A stretch of 13,614 nt of DNA from Dehalococcoidia bacterium (GCA_016844365.1 JAENIT010000005.1:1-13614), one strand, 5' to 3'; positions 6,876 through 13,375 are shown, counted from the first letter of the stretch. Program-made: numbers and translations. Notes: generated by a model from the sequence alone, not told the origin.

Positions 6876-9173
6876 CTAGTCTATGATGCCCAAAGCCTTT
6901 AACGGGCTACGACTATCAGCCCGCAACACAAGGCCCTGGGCCGAGCTTTCCGTGTACATGTTTCGGAGTGTGTTGAGGAGATGCTGCGGGGGCCGGGTGC
7001 CTTCATCTAGGTGCTCAGCAAGCTCAACTAACGAGTTATACGCCATGTCCACATGCCAGAAGAAGGACAACAGCCGCGCCAACTCCCATTCGTTCAAAGG
7101 AGTGGGGATGCCAGCAGGGTCTATCAGCTCATCGGTGACTTTTGTGTAACGAAGAATACCCGCCTGTTCGTTGCCGTCGTAACCATAATATCTCCTGCGA
7201 GTTAACTCCGCGACCCGCTCTTTGTATTCTGCCTCTCCGTAAATAGCTCTCGGCAACCATTCGGTCCTCAGGTCTACGATCTCTTGGCGTTGTCGGTTCA
7301 CAATGGCTACCGCCAAGTCCGCCCCCATCACGTTGTCATACTCAAACTTCACCGCCTCCCGTAGCAAGGCCTCCTGCAGCATGAGCGTGAATTCCCTGGG
7401 GATCTTCTTATATCTGGGGCCGCTGGCCTCCTCGTTGGTCTCAGCGCCGATCCCTCCGGTGTTGAACACGTAGTACTCGTGGCGCTGACCACCGCTCTCC
7501 ATCTCCTGCAATATGTGGTACAGCAGGTTGGCGTTCTCGTCCTCTAACCCGATAATGAACGGGTCCGAGAAGTATTCTATATATGGCCTGCCGATTGCGC
7601 CGCTCGCCGCTCCCATCTGGACTGCCTCTCCATACATGAGCACCCTTACGTACTGCTTTAGATTCAGTCGCCTGAGAGGGGGGACAACGGTATTCTGGCG
7701 CATGACTCCCTGCCACAGCACTCTATCCATCTGATGCACGGGGACGTGAACAGAATTGCTCATCTGCCCCCCGGTGATGGCCTCTAGCACCGACTGCGCC
7801 CCCTTGTTTGCTACAAGACGCGGGCGAGAAAGGATCATGCGCATGTTGCGGGTTGGGTTTTGGAGAAAATCGGGGATGCCGGTATGAAAATCGATAAGTA
7901 CATTCTCCAGGGTCTCCTGCTGGTTAGGGGCCGAATCGGTGCCTCTCAGGACATGGTGCGTTATAGGATCGTCCTCTACGGTCAGTCCAAAGGGCACAGC
8001 ATAGAAGTTATCTTCGGTGCCGTCGATCCCGTAGGGAACCTTCACGCCCTTCCCATGCCGCGTAGTTTCAACCGGCTCCGCCAACGGCTGCAACAGGATG
8101 ATGTCGTCGTTCATCGGATAGACCCCTTCACTTGGGTCTGGCGATAAGCCCAGTAGTCCGGCAAGCTCGCTATTTCGCGGCTCGATCATAATTGTGATGG
8201 TGCTTTTGCCATGCAGCGAAGGGCCGGCGGTGATAGTTGCCACGTTGGTCATGTCACCGCCAATAGTGCCCACACGCGCGACACTCAGCGCAGCCTGGAG
8301 CGCCAAGCCGTTTTTCTGCTTCACAAGGAACATAGCTATGGATAGCGGCCCCATTTTGTGCTCGCCCACGTAGTCGAAACCAAGGTGGAGCGACAGGCCC
8401 TTGGTAGGGGCTTTGAAGACCAGCCGTGTCAGGCCAGCTTCCTTAACGCGCTCTTTAAGGTCCGCAGGCAGGCCGAGGTCGTCAGGCCAGTGGGGGAAGG
8501 ATAGTTCGAGGATGTCAGGGTTGGTACGCATCTCATTCTGGGGCAGATTGAAGGTCAACTGCCGCCACATGTAAGGTATCTGAAGATATTTTGTCCCCGA
8601 CAGCAATTGACGCGCGTGGAAGGATCGTTTCGGTGCGTCGCATACCTGTCGGTCCGATTGAACGATGGTATCGCCCCTCTCAAAGCACTTTTTCATATAT
8701 GCTGTTAAGTAGGGAAGCGCTTCAGCAAAAAGCTCTTGACTGGCTTCGCTAAACGCCACAGCGTCCCGGTTTCTCAGGAAACCGTCGATAAAATACTGCG
8801 TGAGGTCCGGCCGCCGTGCGATCCCGAGCTGGCTGAAGAAGGCCAGGCCTCCGCTATCCAATCTAAGCGTCACGTCCGGGCCAGCCCGCTGCGCTGCTCT
8901 GCCCTCGGCGTTGGCCTGAGCAGCCTCGATTCTAATACCCTCATACTCTTGGAGAATGCGCCTCTGTTCGTCTGCGGGAAGATCCTGGAAAATCCGCATA
9001 TGATTGATTAACCACTGGTCGGGTGGATTGAAGAATTCACTGTCCTTTGGCTGACCCTGCTTAGCCGCGGCGACTAGATCGTTCAGCGCCGCCGCAAAGG
9101 ACTGGTTGACATCAGGGCCCTCTAAAGATGAATGGGGGTTTCGGCTATCTTTACCAGGTTGCTCTTCTTCCAT
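6876..9173 (-). CDS. Divergent ATP-type PEP carboxykinase-like P-loop protein
   Basis: The 765-residue protein follows the motif order of ATP-dependent PEP carboxykinase, but loosely. EHKMGPLSIAMFLVK corresponds to the PckA segment around the Mn-binding Lys213. The P-loop GPSLHGKST (317-325) corresponds to GLSGTGKTT, and N355-D356-D357 to the kinase-2 GDD. ETLENVLID (420-428) resembles AVLENVVxD, NMR (R445) may match Arg333, VVPPLRRLNLKQ (496-507) resembles VLPPVSKLTPEQ, and YVFNTGGIG (568-576) resembles WLVNTGWTG. The metal-binding His232 region (MHCSAN) seems replaced by AALSVA, so normal PEP carboxykinase activity is doubtful. It is some 220 residues longer than PckA (about 530-540). The start ATG 9173 has only a weak AAGG. 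No signal peptide or membrane segment is seen. The HD hydrolase follows after 19 nt. A kinase-like or nucleotide-sensing role is possible; I cannot say which. Confidence 0.65.
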   Translation of the reverse strand: MEEEQPGKDSRNPHSSLEGPDVNQSFAAALNDLVAAAKQGQPKDSEFFNPPDQWLINHMRIFQDLPADEQRRILQEYEGIRIEAAQANAEGRAAQRAGPDVTLRLDSGGLAFFSQLGIARRPDLTQYFIDGFLRNRDAVAFSEASQELFAEALPYLTAYMKKCFERGDTIVQSDRQVCDAPKRSFHARQLLSGTKYLQIPYMWRQLTFNLPQNEMRTNPDILELSFPHWPDDLGLPADLKERVKEAGLTRLVFKAPTKGLSLHLGFDYVGEHKMGPLSIAMFLVKQKNGLALQAALSVARVGTIGGDMTNVATITAGPSLHGKSTITIMIEPRNSELAGLLGLSPDPSEGVYPMNDDIILLQPLAEPVETTRHGKGVKVPYGIDGTEDNFYAVPFGLTVEDDPITHHVLRGTDSAPNQQETLENVLIDFHTGIPDFLQNPTRNMRMILSRPRLVANKGAQSVLEAITGGQMSNSVHVPVHQMDRVLWQGVMRQNTVVPPLRRLNLKQYVRVLMYGEAVQMGAASGAIGRPYIEYFSDPFIIGLEDENANLLYHILQEMESGGQRHEYYVFNTGGIGAETNEEASGPRYKKIPREFTLMLQEALLREAVKFEYDNVMGADLAVAIVNRQRQEIVDLRTEWLPRAIYGEAEYKERVAELTRRRYYGYDGNEQAGILRYTKVTDELIDPAGIPTPLNEWELARLLSFFWHVDMAYNSLVELAEHLDEGTRPPQHLLNTLRNMYTESSAQGLVLRADSRSPLKALGIID

Positions 9174-9184
9174 ATTGGCCTTTC

Positions 9185-9494
9185 TTAGATTTTATAGTAA
9201 TTCGTGCCCGTTGGGGGTAGGGACTCGTCTGTGCCAATAGCTCCTTCTTTAGATGGTTGCGAGTAAGTGGCGATAGTTAAGGTGATGTCTGGGACCAGAA
9301 TATAGGGCTTGGCCATCACATAATCTTGTGTCCCTTTGGGTGCTTAAGTTTGTAGATGGTTTCACCTCCAGAGTATCGTTCCTCCGAGGTGTGAATCCGC
9401 ATTCGGATGGTCGCTCTTGTCTTTGGACAACTGCCTCTCCTACTGAGATATCCTCGTTCCAGTAAGGGTCGATGTCCTGTTCAAGTTCAGTCAT
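9185..9494 (-). pseudogene. Small unknown gene broken by two apparent -1 frameshifts
   Basis: Three consecutive frames read as one plausible protein of about 103 residues. It begins at ATG 9494 (MTELEQDIDPYWNEDISVGE...). It passes at about 9408-9420 into the frame reading RATIRMRIHTSEERYSGG. It then passes at the homopolymer tracts CCCTTTGGG (9332-9340) into the frame reading DYVMAKPYILVPDITLTIAT..., ending NYYKI at TAA 9185. Each change needs one extra base, as if single bases were lost. The uninterrupted alternative frame from ATG 9494 (stop at 9249) loses protein-like character after about residue 27. The end is 11 nt before the PEP carboxykinase-like gene. It is either a true pseudogene or a good gene with two sequencing or assembly indels. 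No family recognised. Confidence 0.5.
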
Positions 9495-9505
9495 AGTAGT
9501 AGTGT

Positions 9506-9535
9506 ATTATCTTACATACTCAATATTATTGTCAC
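9506..9535 (-). promoter_or_regulatory. Possible promoter ahead of the broken gene and PEP carboxykinase-like unit
   Basis: On the minus strand GTGACA (9535-9530), an 18-bp spacer and GATAAT (9511-9506) each match consensus at 5 of 6 positions. The expected start is near 9499, only a few bases before ATG 9494, so the transcript would be almost leaderless. The site lies inside the end of the 52-codon ORF. Confidence 0.4.
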
Positions 9536-9665
9536 TGTTGAGAAAGTGGATATCCAAGGGATGATAGAATCCCCCAAGCATTGGCTCGACTGTCTTTATA
9601 TCTAGCTGATTAGAAAAGACGCTTATTTGCCAACCAGCAGACTCAAATTCCTTAAGGCTCAACAA
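9507..9665 (-). CDS. 52-residue hypothetical protein overlapping the aspartic protease gene
   Basis: Starting at TTG 9665 (or the next TTG, 9662), directly after an in-frame TGA, the frame runs 52 codons to TAA 9507. It overlaps the 3' end of the protease gene by 14 nt. Its composition looks like a real folded protein (KEFESAGWQISVFSNQLDIK, then GGFYHPLDIHFLN). The overlap suggests translational coupling, but the start codon is TTG with only a weak AGAG upstream. No family recognised; it may also be the tail of a shortened gene. Confidence 0.4.
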   Translation of the reverse strand: MLSLKEFESAGWQISVFSNQLDIKTVEPMLGGFYHPLDIHFLNSDNNIEYVR

Positions 9666-10026
9666 TCACTCTTTGTCCGTGGTCCAAAGTGACAGTAAAG
9701 CGAGTTATTGCTTTACGGCCAATCATTGATTCATCACCCAGGGCAGTTACTACTACTGAGATAGGTCCTATATTGCCAATATAGAGCGTACCACGATAAG
9801 CAGCGGCTTCCACTTGGGAGCCATCAGCCAGTATCCATCTTAGGAAAGCTTCAGGGACATGGCCATTGCTGGGAAAGTTAGCAGGCACTACCACATCACC
9901 ATCAAAGCCGGTGTCCAATAGAGCTTCTAGGTCAGTCTCAAAGTCAGTGGTACGGTTGATACGCACTTGGAGGTGGATTGGAAGGTAGGGGAATCGGGAG
10001 CTTACGACCGATTGGTTCATCGCCAT
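9652..10026 (-). CDS. Retroviral-type (clan AA) aspartic protease-like protein
   Basis: The 124 residues match the single-domain pepsin-half (retropepsin-like) proteins of bacteria. They contain the catalytic triad LLDTGFDG with D38-T39-G40, a flap-like ILADGSQVEAAAYRG (65-79), and the second hydrophobic-Gly element MIGRKAITRFTVTLD (101-115) near the C-terminus. Such proteins must dimerise to make an active site. No signal peptide or membrane segment is present, so it is probably cytoplasmic. Its start (ATG 10026, or ATG 10020 in an ATGA overlap) lies inside the end of the upstream 75-residue gene, so the two are coupled. In other bacteria I recall similar protease genes paired with small acidic proteins, and the pair behaves like an accessory module; the target is unknown. 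Confidence 0.8.
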   Translation of the reverse strand: MAMNQSVVSSRFPYLPIHLQVRINRTTDFETDLEALLDTGFDGDVVVPANFPSNGHVPEAFLRWILADGSQVEAAAYRGTLYIGNIGPISVVVTALGDESMIGRKAITRFTVTLDHGQRVIVEP

Positions 10027-10244
10027 TTGCCAACAGCCTTATCTCCCACCTTAAAAATGAAGTTGCCGGGGCCAAAGGTATCGGTTGCCTCTTTCATCAC
10101 CTCAAGCAAGTCCTGGCCCAGAAGAGTCTTACCTTCAGGTGAAATAGCCAGGTACTCTCCCTGATGGTCGCTTTCCAAAGGCTTGCCGTACTTATCGTAA
10201 AGTTCTTCTGACTGTTGCATAAGCTGGTGATTTTTAATAGACAT
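10017..10244 (-). CDS. 75-residue partner of the aspartic protease (DUF5678-like)
   Basis: The protein contains YDKYGKPLESDHQGEYLAIS (residues about 16-35), PEGKTLLG, then a helix and GNFIFKVGDKAVGKWR at the C-terminus. This resembles small proteins annotated as DUF5678 or hypothetical that sit directly upstream of retropepsin-like genes; the assignment is from memory. ATG 10244 has AGGAG 7 nt upstream, and an extended -10 promoter lies at 10265-10273. It overlaps the protease start by 10 nt. A role as protease partner, inhibitor or substrate is inference from the tight coupling. Confidence 0.7.
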   Translation of the reverse strand: MSIKNHQLMQQSEELYDKYGKPLESDHQGEYLAISPEGKTLLGQDLLEVMKEATDTFGPGNFIFKVGDKAVGKWR

Positions 10245-10264
10245 ATCATTACTCCTACCAAAGT

Positions 10265-10273
10265 ATTATATCA
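10265..10273 (-). promoter_or_regulatory. Extended -10 promoter for the protease pair
   Basis: On the minus strand TGA-TATAAT (10273-10265) is an extended -10 with a perfect hexamer; no good -35 is present at 16-18 bp. The start near 10258 would leave about 13 nt before ATG 10244, which includes the AGGAG. Confidence 0.55.
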
Positions 10274-10293
10274 CGCCCTGCAAAGTCTCTCGG

Positions 10294-10500
10294 CTACTTG
10301 TTGGTTATGCCATACCCCGTGTTTGCCCAACCATACATCTCACCATAAACGTGCGGCCCTATAGATTCCTTCGGCACAATTTCCCAACAGGAGCTAGTAT
10401 ACCAAAAAGAGGCTAGTTCTGCTTCTTCTGCTGGAGACCGGATTATTAAGTCGTATTGCGATGTCCACGGTGCCGAGTCAGTGTGGTATAATACCGACAT
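10294..10500 (-). other. Doubtful ORF in the 10245-10572 gene-poor stretch
   Basis: A 68-codon frame from ATG 10500 (open back to 10530 without a further start) has a protein-like, aromatic-rich composition, for example SPAEEAELASFWYTSSCWEI. It has no ribosome site, and its start lies on the MFS promoter region. It could be a small gene or, more likely, a remnant. The remainder of 10245-10572 holds the two promoters reported separately and nothing else that I can support. Confidence 0.25.
10484..10492 (+). promoter_or_regulatory. Extended -10 promoter for the MFS gene
   Basis: TGG-TATAAT (10484-10492) is an extended -10 with a perfect hexamer; the -35 region is unremarkable. The start near 10500 gives a leader of about 73 nt before ATG 10573. 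Confidence 0.5.
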
Positions 10501-10572
10501 TACGCTGGATGACTTGGCGAAAACATAACCTCAACTTCTATCCACCGCTCCCTCGTGAACTTACAACCTTAG

Positions 10573-11796
10573 ATGAAATTGAGCTGGATGACCCGAGATG
10601 TCAAGCTGATCCTCCTTGGCCGAGGAGTGCGCGGCTTTGCCCAGGGGTCTATCTCCGTTCTTATCGCCATTTACCTCCACCTCCTGGGGTTTAGCACTGT
10701 CCAAATAGGACTGTTCATTAGCGCGGGAGTGGCCGGGGCTGCCCTCGCCTCCCTCGTTGTGGTCCTCTTGGCCGAGTCCCTGGGGCGCAGGCGGCTTATG
10801 GTCACCTTTGCGTCGATGACCGCTGTGGCCGCGTTGGTGCTCACCACCTCAGACAGCGCTCCCTTTCTGATACTTGTTGCCCTTCTAGGAAACTTCAGCG
10901 CTGCCGGCGGCGCTGGCGCGGGGCCGGTGCAACCCCTGGAGCAGGCCGCGTTGGCCGATACCGTCCCCCCGGAAAAACGCACCGATCTATACGCCGTCTA
11001 CGGGATAACGGGCGTGGGCGGGGCCTCCTTGGGGGCCTTGGCCGCGGGGATGCCGCTCATCTATCAGAGGGTGTTGGGTCTCAGCGAGGTAGGCTCATAC
11101 AAGGTAGTGTTCGTCACCTTCGCGGTTCTGGTTGCCCTGGCGGCAGCCTGTTACGGCTTCCTCTCCCCATCGGTTGAGGCAGAGTCTCGTTCAGGACGCT
11201 GGGTCAACCCCTTTCAACTGCCGTCGCGGAGAGTGATCTTCACTCTGTCGGCCCTCTTCAGCGTGGACAACTTCGCCGGAGGGCTGGTGGTGCAGAGCCT
11301 GGTGTCCCTCTGGTTTTACACGCGCTTTTTCTTCGGTTCCAGCCTTATGTCGGCCATATCTCAGTTGGTGGCGGCCTGGCTGGGCAACAGGTTCGGGCTG
11401 ATCAACACCATGGTCTTCACCCACATACTTTCGAACCTCATCATGATGAGTGTGCCCTTCATGCCCAACGTATGGCTGGCCGCGGGCTTCTGGCTGGTCC
11501 GAGGGTTCTTCGGGACGATGGATGTGCCTGTACGCCAGTCCTACACCATGGCCGTGGTGGGTCCCGGCGAGAGGAGCGCGATGGCCGGCATGAACACCCT
11601 GGGGCGCAGCGTCATGGGGACTGTCAGCCCATCGGTGGCAACAGTCCTCTGGAGCCTGGGGCTCGCTGGGCTGCCCTTCGTCGCTTCCGGCGGCCTGAAA
11701 ATCGTCTATGACCTCGCCCTGTACTTCCTGTTCCGAAACGTGAAACCCGAGGTGGAGGCGCGGGGGGAAGAGGTGGCTCAAGGCCAGCCCCGTTGA
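10573..11796 (+). CDS. MFS transporter
   Basis: The 407-residue protein is almost entirely hydrophobic helices, with the MFS motif-A remnant between helices 2 and 3 (AESLGRRRLM, 67-76). A Gly/Ala-rich stretch follows (AAGGAGAGP, about 110-118), and a hydrophilic central loop (VEAESRSGRWVNP, about 200-212) separates the two halves. In the second half, INTMVFTHILSN and FFGTMDVPVRQSYTMAVV fit a family of uncharacterised bacterial MFS proteins. Helix 7 seems to run into helix 8 with a short connection (WFYTRFFFGSSLMSAISQL). The substrate is unknown; export of small molecules across the cytoplasmic membrane is the usual role. ATG 10573 has no clear Shine-Dalgarno; ATG 10588 is an alternative. It converges on the YceI gene, 42 nt away. 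Confidence 0.88.
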   Translation: MKLSWMTRDVKLILLGRGVRGFAQGSISVLIAIYLHLLGFSTVQIGLFISAGVAGAALASLVVVLLAESLGRRRLMVTFASMTAVAALVLTTSDSAPFLILVALLGNFSAAGGAGAGPVQPLEQAALADTVPPEKRTDLYAVYGITGVGGASLGALAAGMPLIYQRVLGLSEVGSYKVVFVTFAVLVALAAACYGFLSPSVEAESRSGRWVNPFQLPSRRVIFTLSALFSVDNFAGGLVVQSLVSLWFYTRFFFGSSLMSAISQLVAAWLGNRFGLINTMVFTHILSNLIMMSVPFMPNVWLAAGFWLVRGFFGTMDVPVRQSYTMAVVGPGERSAMAGMNTLGRSVMGTVSPSVATVLWSLGLAGLPFVASGGLKIVYDLALYFLFRNVKPEVEARGEEVAQGQPR

Positions 11797-11838
11797 GACT
11801 ACCCAGCAGAGGCGTCTAGTCTACAACAGCCCCCAGGC

Positions 11839-12396
11839 TTACACGCGCCTTATCGCCTCGATCTCAAGGGAGATGTTCACTTCCTCGCCTACCACCACGC
11901 CATCCGTTTCCAGGGGAACGTTCCAAGTCAAACCAAAATCCCTGCGGTTGATAATTGTCCTGGCGCTGAAGCCAGCGCGCTCATCTCCCCAAGGGGATTT
12001 GACGCGACCTTCAAAAGTGGCGTCGAGGACAACCTCGCGGGTCACGTCGCGAATGGTTAAGTCCCCCACGACCTTGAAGCGACCAGCGTCCTGAGTCACA
12101 ACACGTCGGCTTTGGAAGGCGATAGTAGGGGAATGCTCCACGTCAAGGAAGTCGGCAGATTTTAAGTGGGTGTCCCGCCCTTCGTCGCCGGTGTCCAAAG
12201 AGGCGGTGTCAATTGTCACTTCAACCCGGGACAGCTCGGGGCGCTCTTCGTCTGTGAGGATAGTCCCCTTTACCCCTGAGAACTTGCCTTTGATTGTAGT
12301 GATCATCATGTGGCGGGCGGCGAACTCTACAAGGGTATGTACCGGGTCGATCTCCCAGGTGGATAGTCCTGGTGCGATGGAAGTCTGCTCAACCAT
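11839..12396 (-). CDS. YceI family protein
   Basis: The 185 residues cover the complete YceI lipocalin-like barrel: WEIDPVHTLVEFAARHM (14-30) at the start, IDTASLDTGDEGRDTHLKS in the middle, FLDVEHSPTIAF, then GDLTIRDVTREVVLD and the C-terminal GEEVNISLEIEAIR. YceI proteins bind polyisoprenoid or other lipid-like molecules in a hydrophobic pocket. No signal peptide is seen, so this one is likely cytoplasmic, unlike E. coli YceI. The start ATG 12396 has a strong AAGGAGG 5-6 nt upstream. An ArsR-type regulator gene lies 74 nt upstream in the same direction. An AT-rich near-palindrome at 12433-12447 lies just ahead of the gene. Confidence 0.92.
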   Translation of the reverse strand: MVEQTSIAPGLSTWEIDPVHTLVEFAARHMMITTIKGKFSGVKGTILTDEERPELSRVEVTIDTASLDTGDEGRDTHLKSADFLDVEHSPTIAFQSRRVVTQDAGRFKVVGDLTIRDVTREVVLDATFEGRVKSPWGDERAGFSARTIINRRDFGLTWNVPLETDGVVVGEEVNISLEIEAIRRV

Positions 12397-12432
12397 GTTT
12401 CCTCCTTAGTTGGTGGTCTATCTTCATATTTT

Positions 12433-12447
12433 TTAACTTGTAAAATT
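12433..12447. promoter_or_regulatory. Possible regulator site before yceI
   Basis: The sequence TTTTAACTTGTAAAAT contains the inverted repeat TTTTA-ACTTG-TAAAA. The 9-mer TTGTAAAAT (12439-12447) also occurs in inverted orientation (ATTTTACAA, 12776-12784) between the ArsR promoter and the ArsR start. Shared AT-rich elements near both genes suggest an ArsR operator, but this is inference from one 9-mer in AT-rich sequence. Confidence 0.3.
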
Positions 12448-12470
12448 ATGGAACTGCTGCTGAGAAAAAA

Positions 12471-12767
12471 TCACTGTGCGTGGGCTTCACCGAAGCCGGG
12501 GATGACACTCTCAAGAGTATCGCGATTGAGACTGTGGTACACGTATAGCCCCTCTTTCCGGGTCTCAATGAGCCCGGCGTTGTCCAGAACTCGGTAGTGA
12601 TGGGACAGAGCAGAGGCGCTAAGGGGAAACGCCTCCTGAAACTCCGCGCAGCCCACCTCGCCTTTGGCGTAAAGCATCCGTACCATCTGGTATCGGGTAC
12701 GGTCAGAGAGGGCCTTGAATACCTTCACGGCCTGCTGGGAGAATTGTGATGGCTTCTGGATCATCAT
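12471..12767 (-). CDS. ArsR-family winged-helix regulator without a metal site
   Basis: The 98-residue protein has the ArsR/SmtB pattern: VFKALSDRTRYQMVRMLYAKG (16-36), then the HTH with recognition helix around SASALSHHYRVLDNAGLI (50-67), and the wing RKEGLYVYHSLN (70-81). The metal motif ELCVCDL of ArsR sensors is replaced by EVGCAEF with one Cys (C40), so it probably senses something else or a redox change. The start is ATG 12767 (MM); no clear Shine-Dalgarno. A good promoter lies at 12796-12824. The yceI gene follows after 74 nt and is the likely target, along with the regulator's own promoter. Confidence 0.9.
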   Translation of the reverse strand: MMIQKPSQFSQQAVKVFKALSDRTRYQMVRMLYAKGEVGCAEFQEAFPLSASALSHHYRVLDNAGLIETRKEGLYVYHSLNRDTLESVIPGFGEAHAQ

Positions 12768-12795
12768 GCTTCGCTATTTTACAAACTACTTAACT

Positions 12796-12824
12796 AATAT
12801 ACAGCCTTCATCGATCTTTATCAA
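12796..12824 (-). promoter_or_regulatory. Sigma-70 promoter of the ArsR gene
   Basis: On the minus strand TTGATA (12824-12819), a 17-bp spacer and TATATT (12801-12796) each match consensus at 5 of 6 positions. The expected start near 12789 is 22 nt before ATG 12767. The inverted ATTTTACAA element at 12776-12784 would lie just downstream of the start point, a place where a repressor could bind. Confidence 0.65.
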
Positions 12825-12942
12825 CCGCATAACTAGTGCCTCAGATGGGGTGTCTCAGGATGGAGGGCGCGCTGGCCGGTTATCTTGCGCGGAAAGCTGG
12901 GCGCGGGCGATGGCCTCTTTCCAATGGGAGTAGGATTCTACA

Positions 12943-12969
12943 AACCCCAGGCCTTTCGCGCCTGGGGTT
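12943..12969 (-). terminator. Hairpin after the toxin-antitoxin unit
   Basis: AACCCCAGGC (12943-12952) and GCCTGGGGTT (12960-12969) form a perfect 10-bp stem with a 7-nt loop, 26 nt beyond the antitoxin stop (12995). On the minus strand it is followed by TTGTAG, a poor T-tract. It probably ends the toxin-antitoxin transcript before the ArsR promoter. Confidence 0.6.
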
Positions 12970-12994
12970 GAGAGTTGACCACGTGCCCGCATCT

Positions 12995-13375
12995 TCAGGA
13001 GTCTGTCTTGGTATACTGCACTACCTTCACAGCCTCCTCCCCAAGTCGGAGGAATTCGGGGTTGCCCCGGGTCTCGGCCACTGTGCGGCAACTAGCCAGA
13101 AACATCTCCAGCGTCTCTTGCTTCCCTTGACTCTCCATGGCCATCATAATCTCTTCGACCGCTAGACCGGTTTCGGCAGCCAGTTCAGAGAAGCTCGCCT
13201 TGCCGCTTCGGTGTTGGTCTACAGCCCATGCAAGGAGGATGTGGCGCGCTTGCTCGTACCCTGCCCTCTCAAGGAAAGCGCCCGCAGACTGGTTCAGAAG
13301 CCTCGCGGCCCGCTCAACCCGCTGTTTAGCGGCATCATCGAGTCGTACCGAGATAGTCCTCTTCTTGGTTACCAT
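12995..13375 (-). CDS. RHH plus UPF0175-like HTH antitoxin
   Basis: The 126 residues contain two DNA-binding-type segments. The first is a ribbon-helix-helix at about 5-38 (RTISVRLDDAAKQRVERAAR...). The second is an HTH at about 47-80 (AWAVDQHRSGKASFSELAAE, TGLAVEEIMMAM), close to the UPF0175 antitoxin motif. A C-terminal tail of about 40 residues follows, where the toxin may bind. AGGAG lies 8 nt before ATG 13375, and the start is 1 nt after the stop of the toxin-like gene, so the two are coupled. It should neutralise the PIN-like toxin and repress its own promoter. It is longer than typical UPF0175 proteins (about 85-90 residues) because of the RHH part. Confidence 0.75.
   Translation of the reverse strand: MVTKKRTISVRLDDAAKQRVERAARLLNQSAGAFLERAGYEQARHILLAWAVDQHRSGKASFSELAAETGLAVEEIMMAMESQGKQETLEMFLASCRTVAETRGNPEFLRLGEEAVKVVQYTKTDS

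Noticed and set aside
9249..9494. Uninterrupted 81-codon minus-strand frame taken as one gene
   Set aside because: Only its first ~27 codons look like protein; the sequence continues better in the two other frames, so I report a frameshifted gene instead.
11796..11822. Inverted repeat AGACTA...TAGTCT between the MFS and YceI genes
   Set aside because: The arms are only 6 bp with a 15-nt loop and no T-tract; too weak to call a terminator, although the convergent position would fit.
12855..13091. Minus-strand frame ending in a natural-looking stretch (ESYSHWKEAIARAQ)
   Set aside because: The frame runs through the 12943-12969 hairpin and the end of the antitoxin gene, with no start codon or ribosome site near the plausible part; probably chance or an old remnant.
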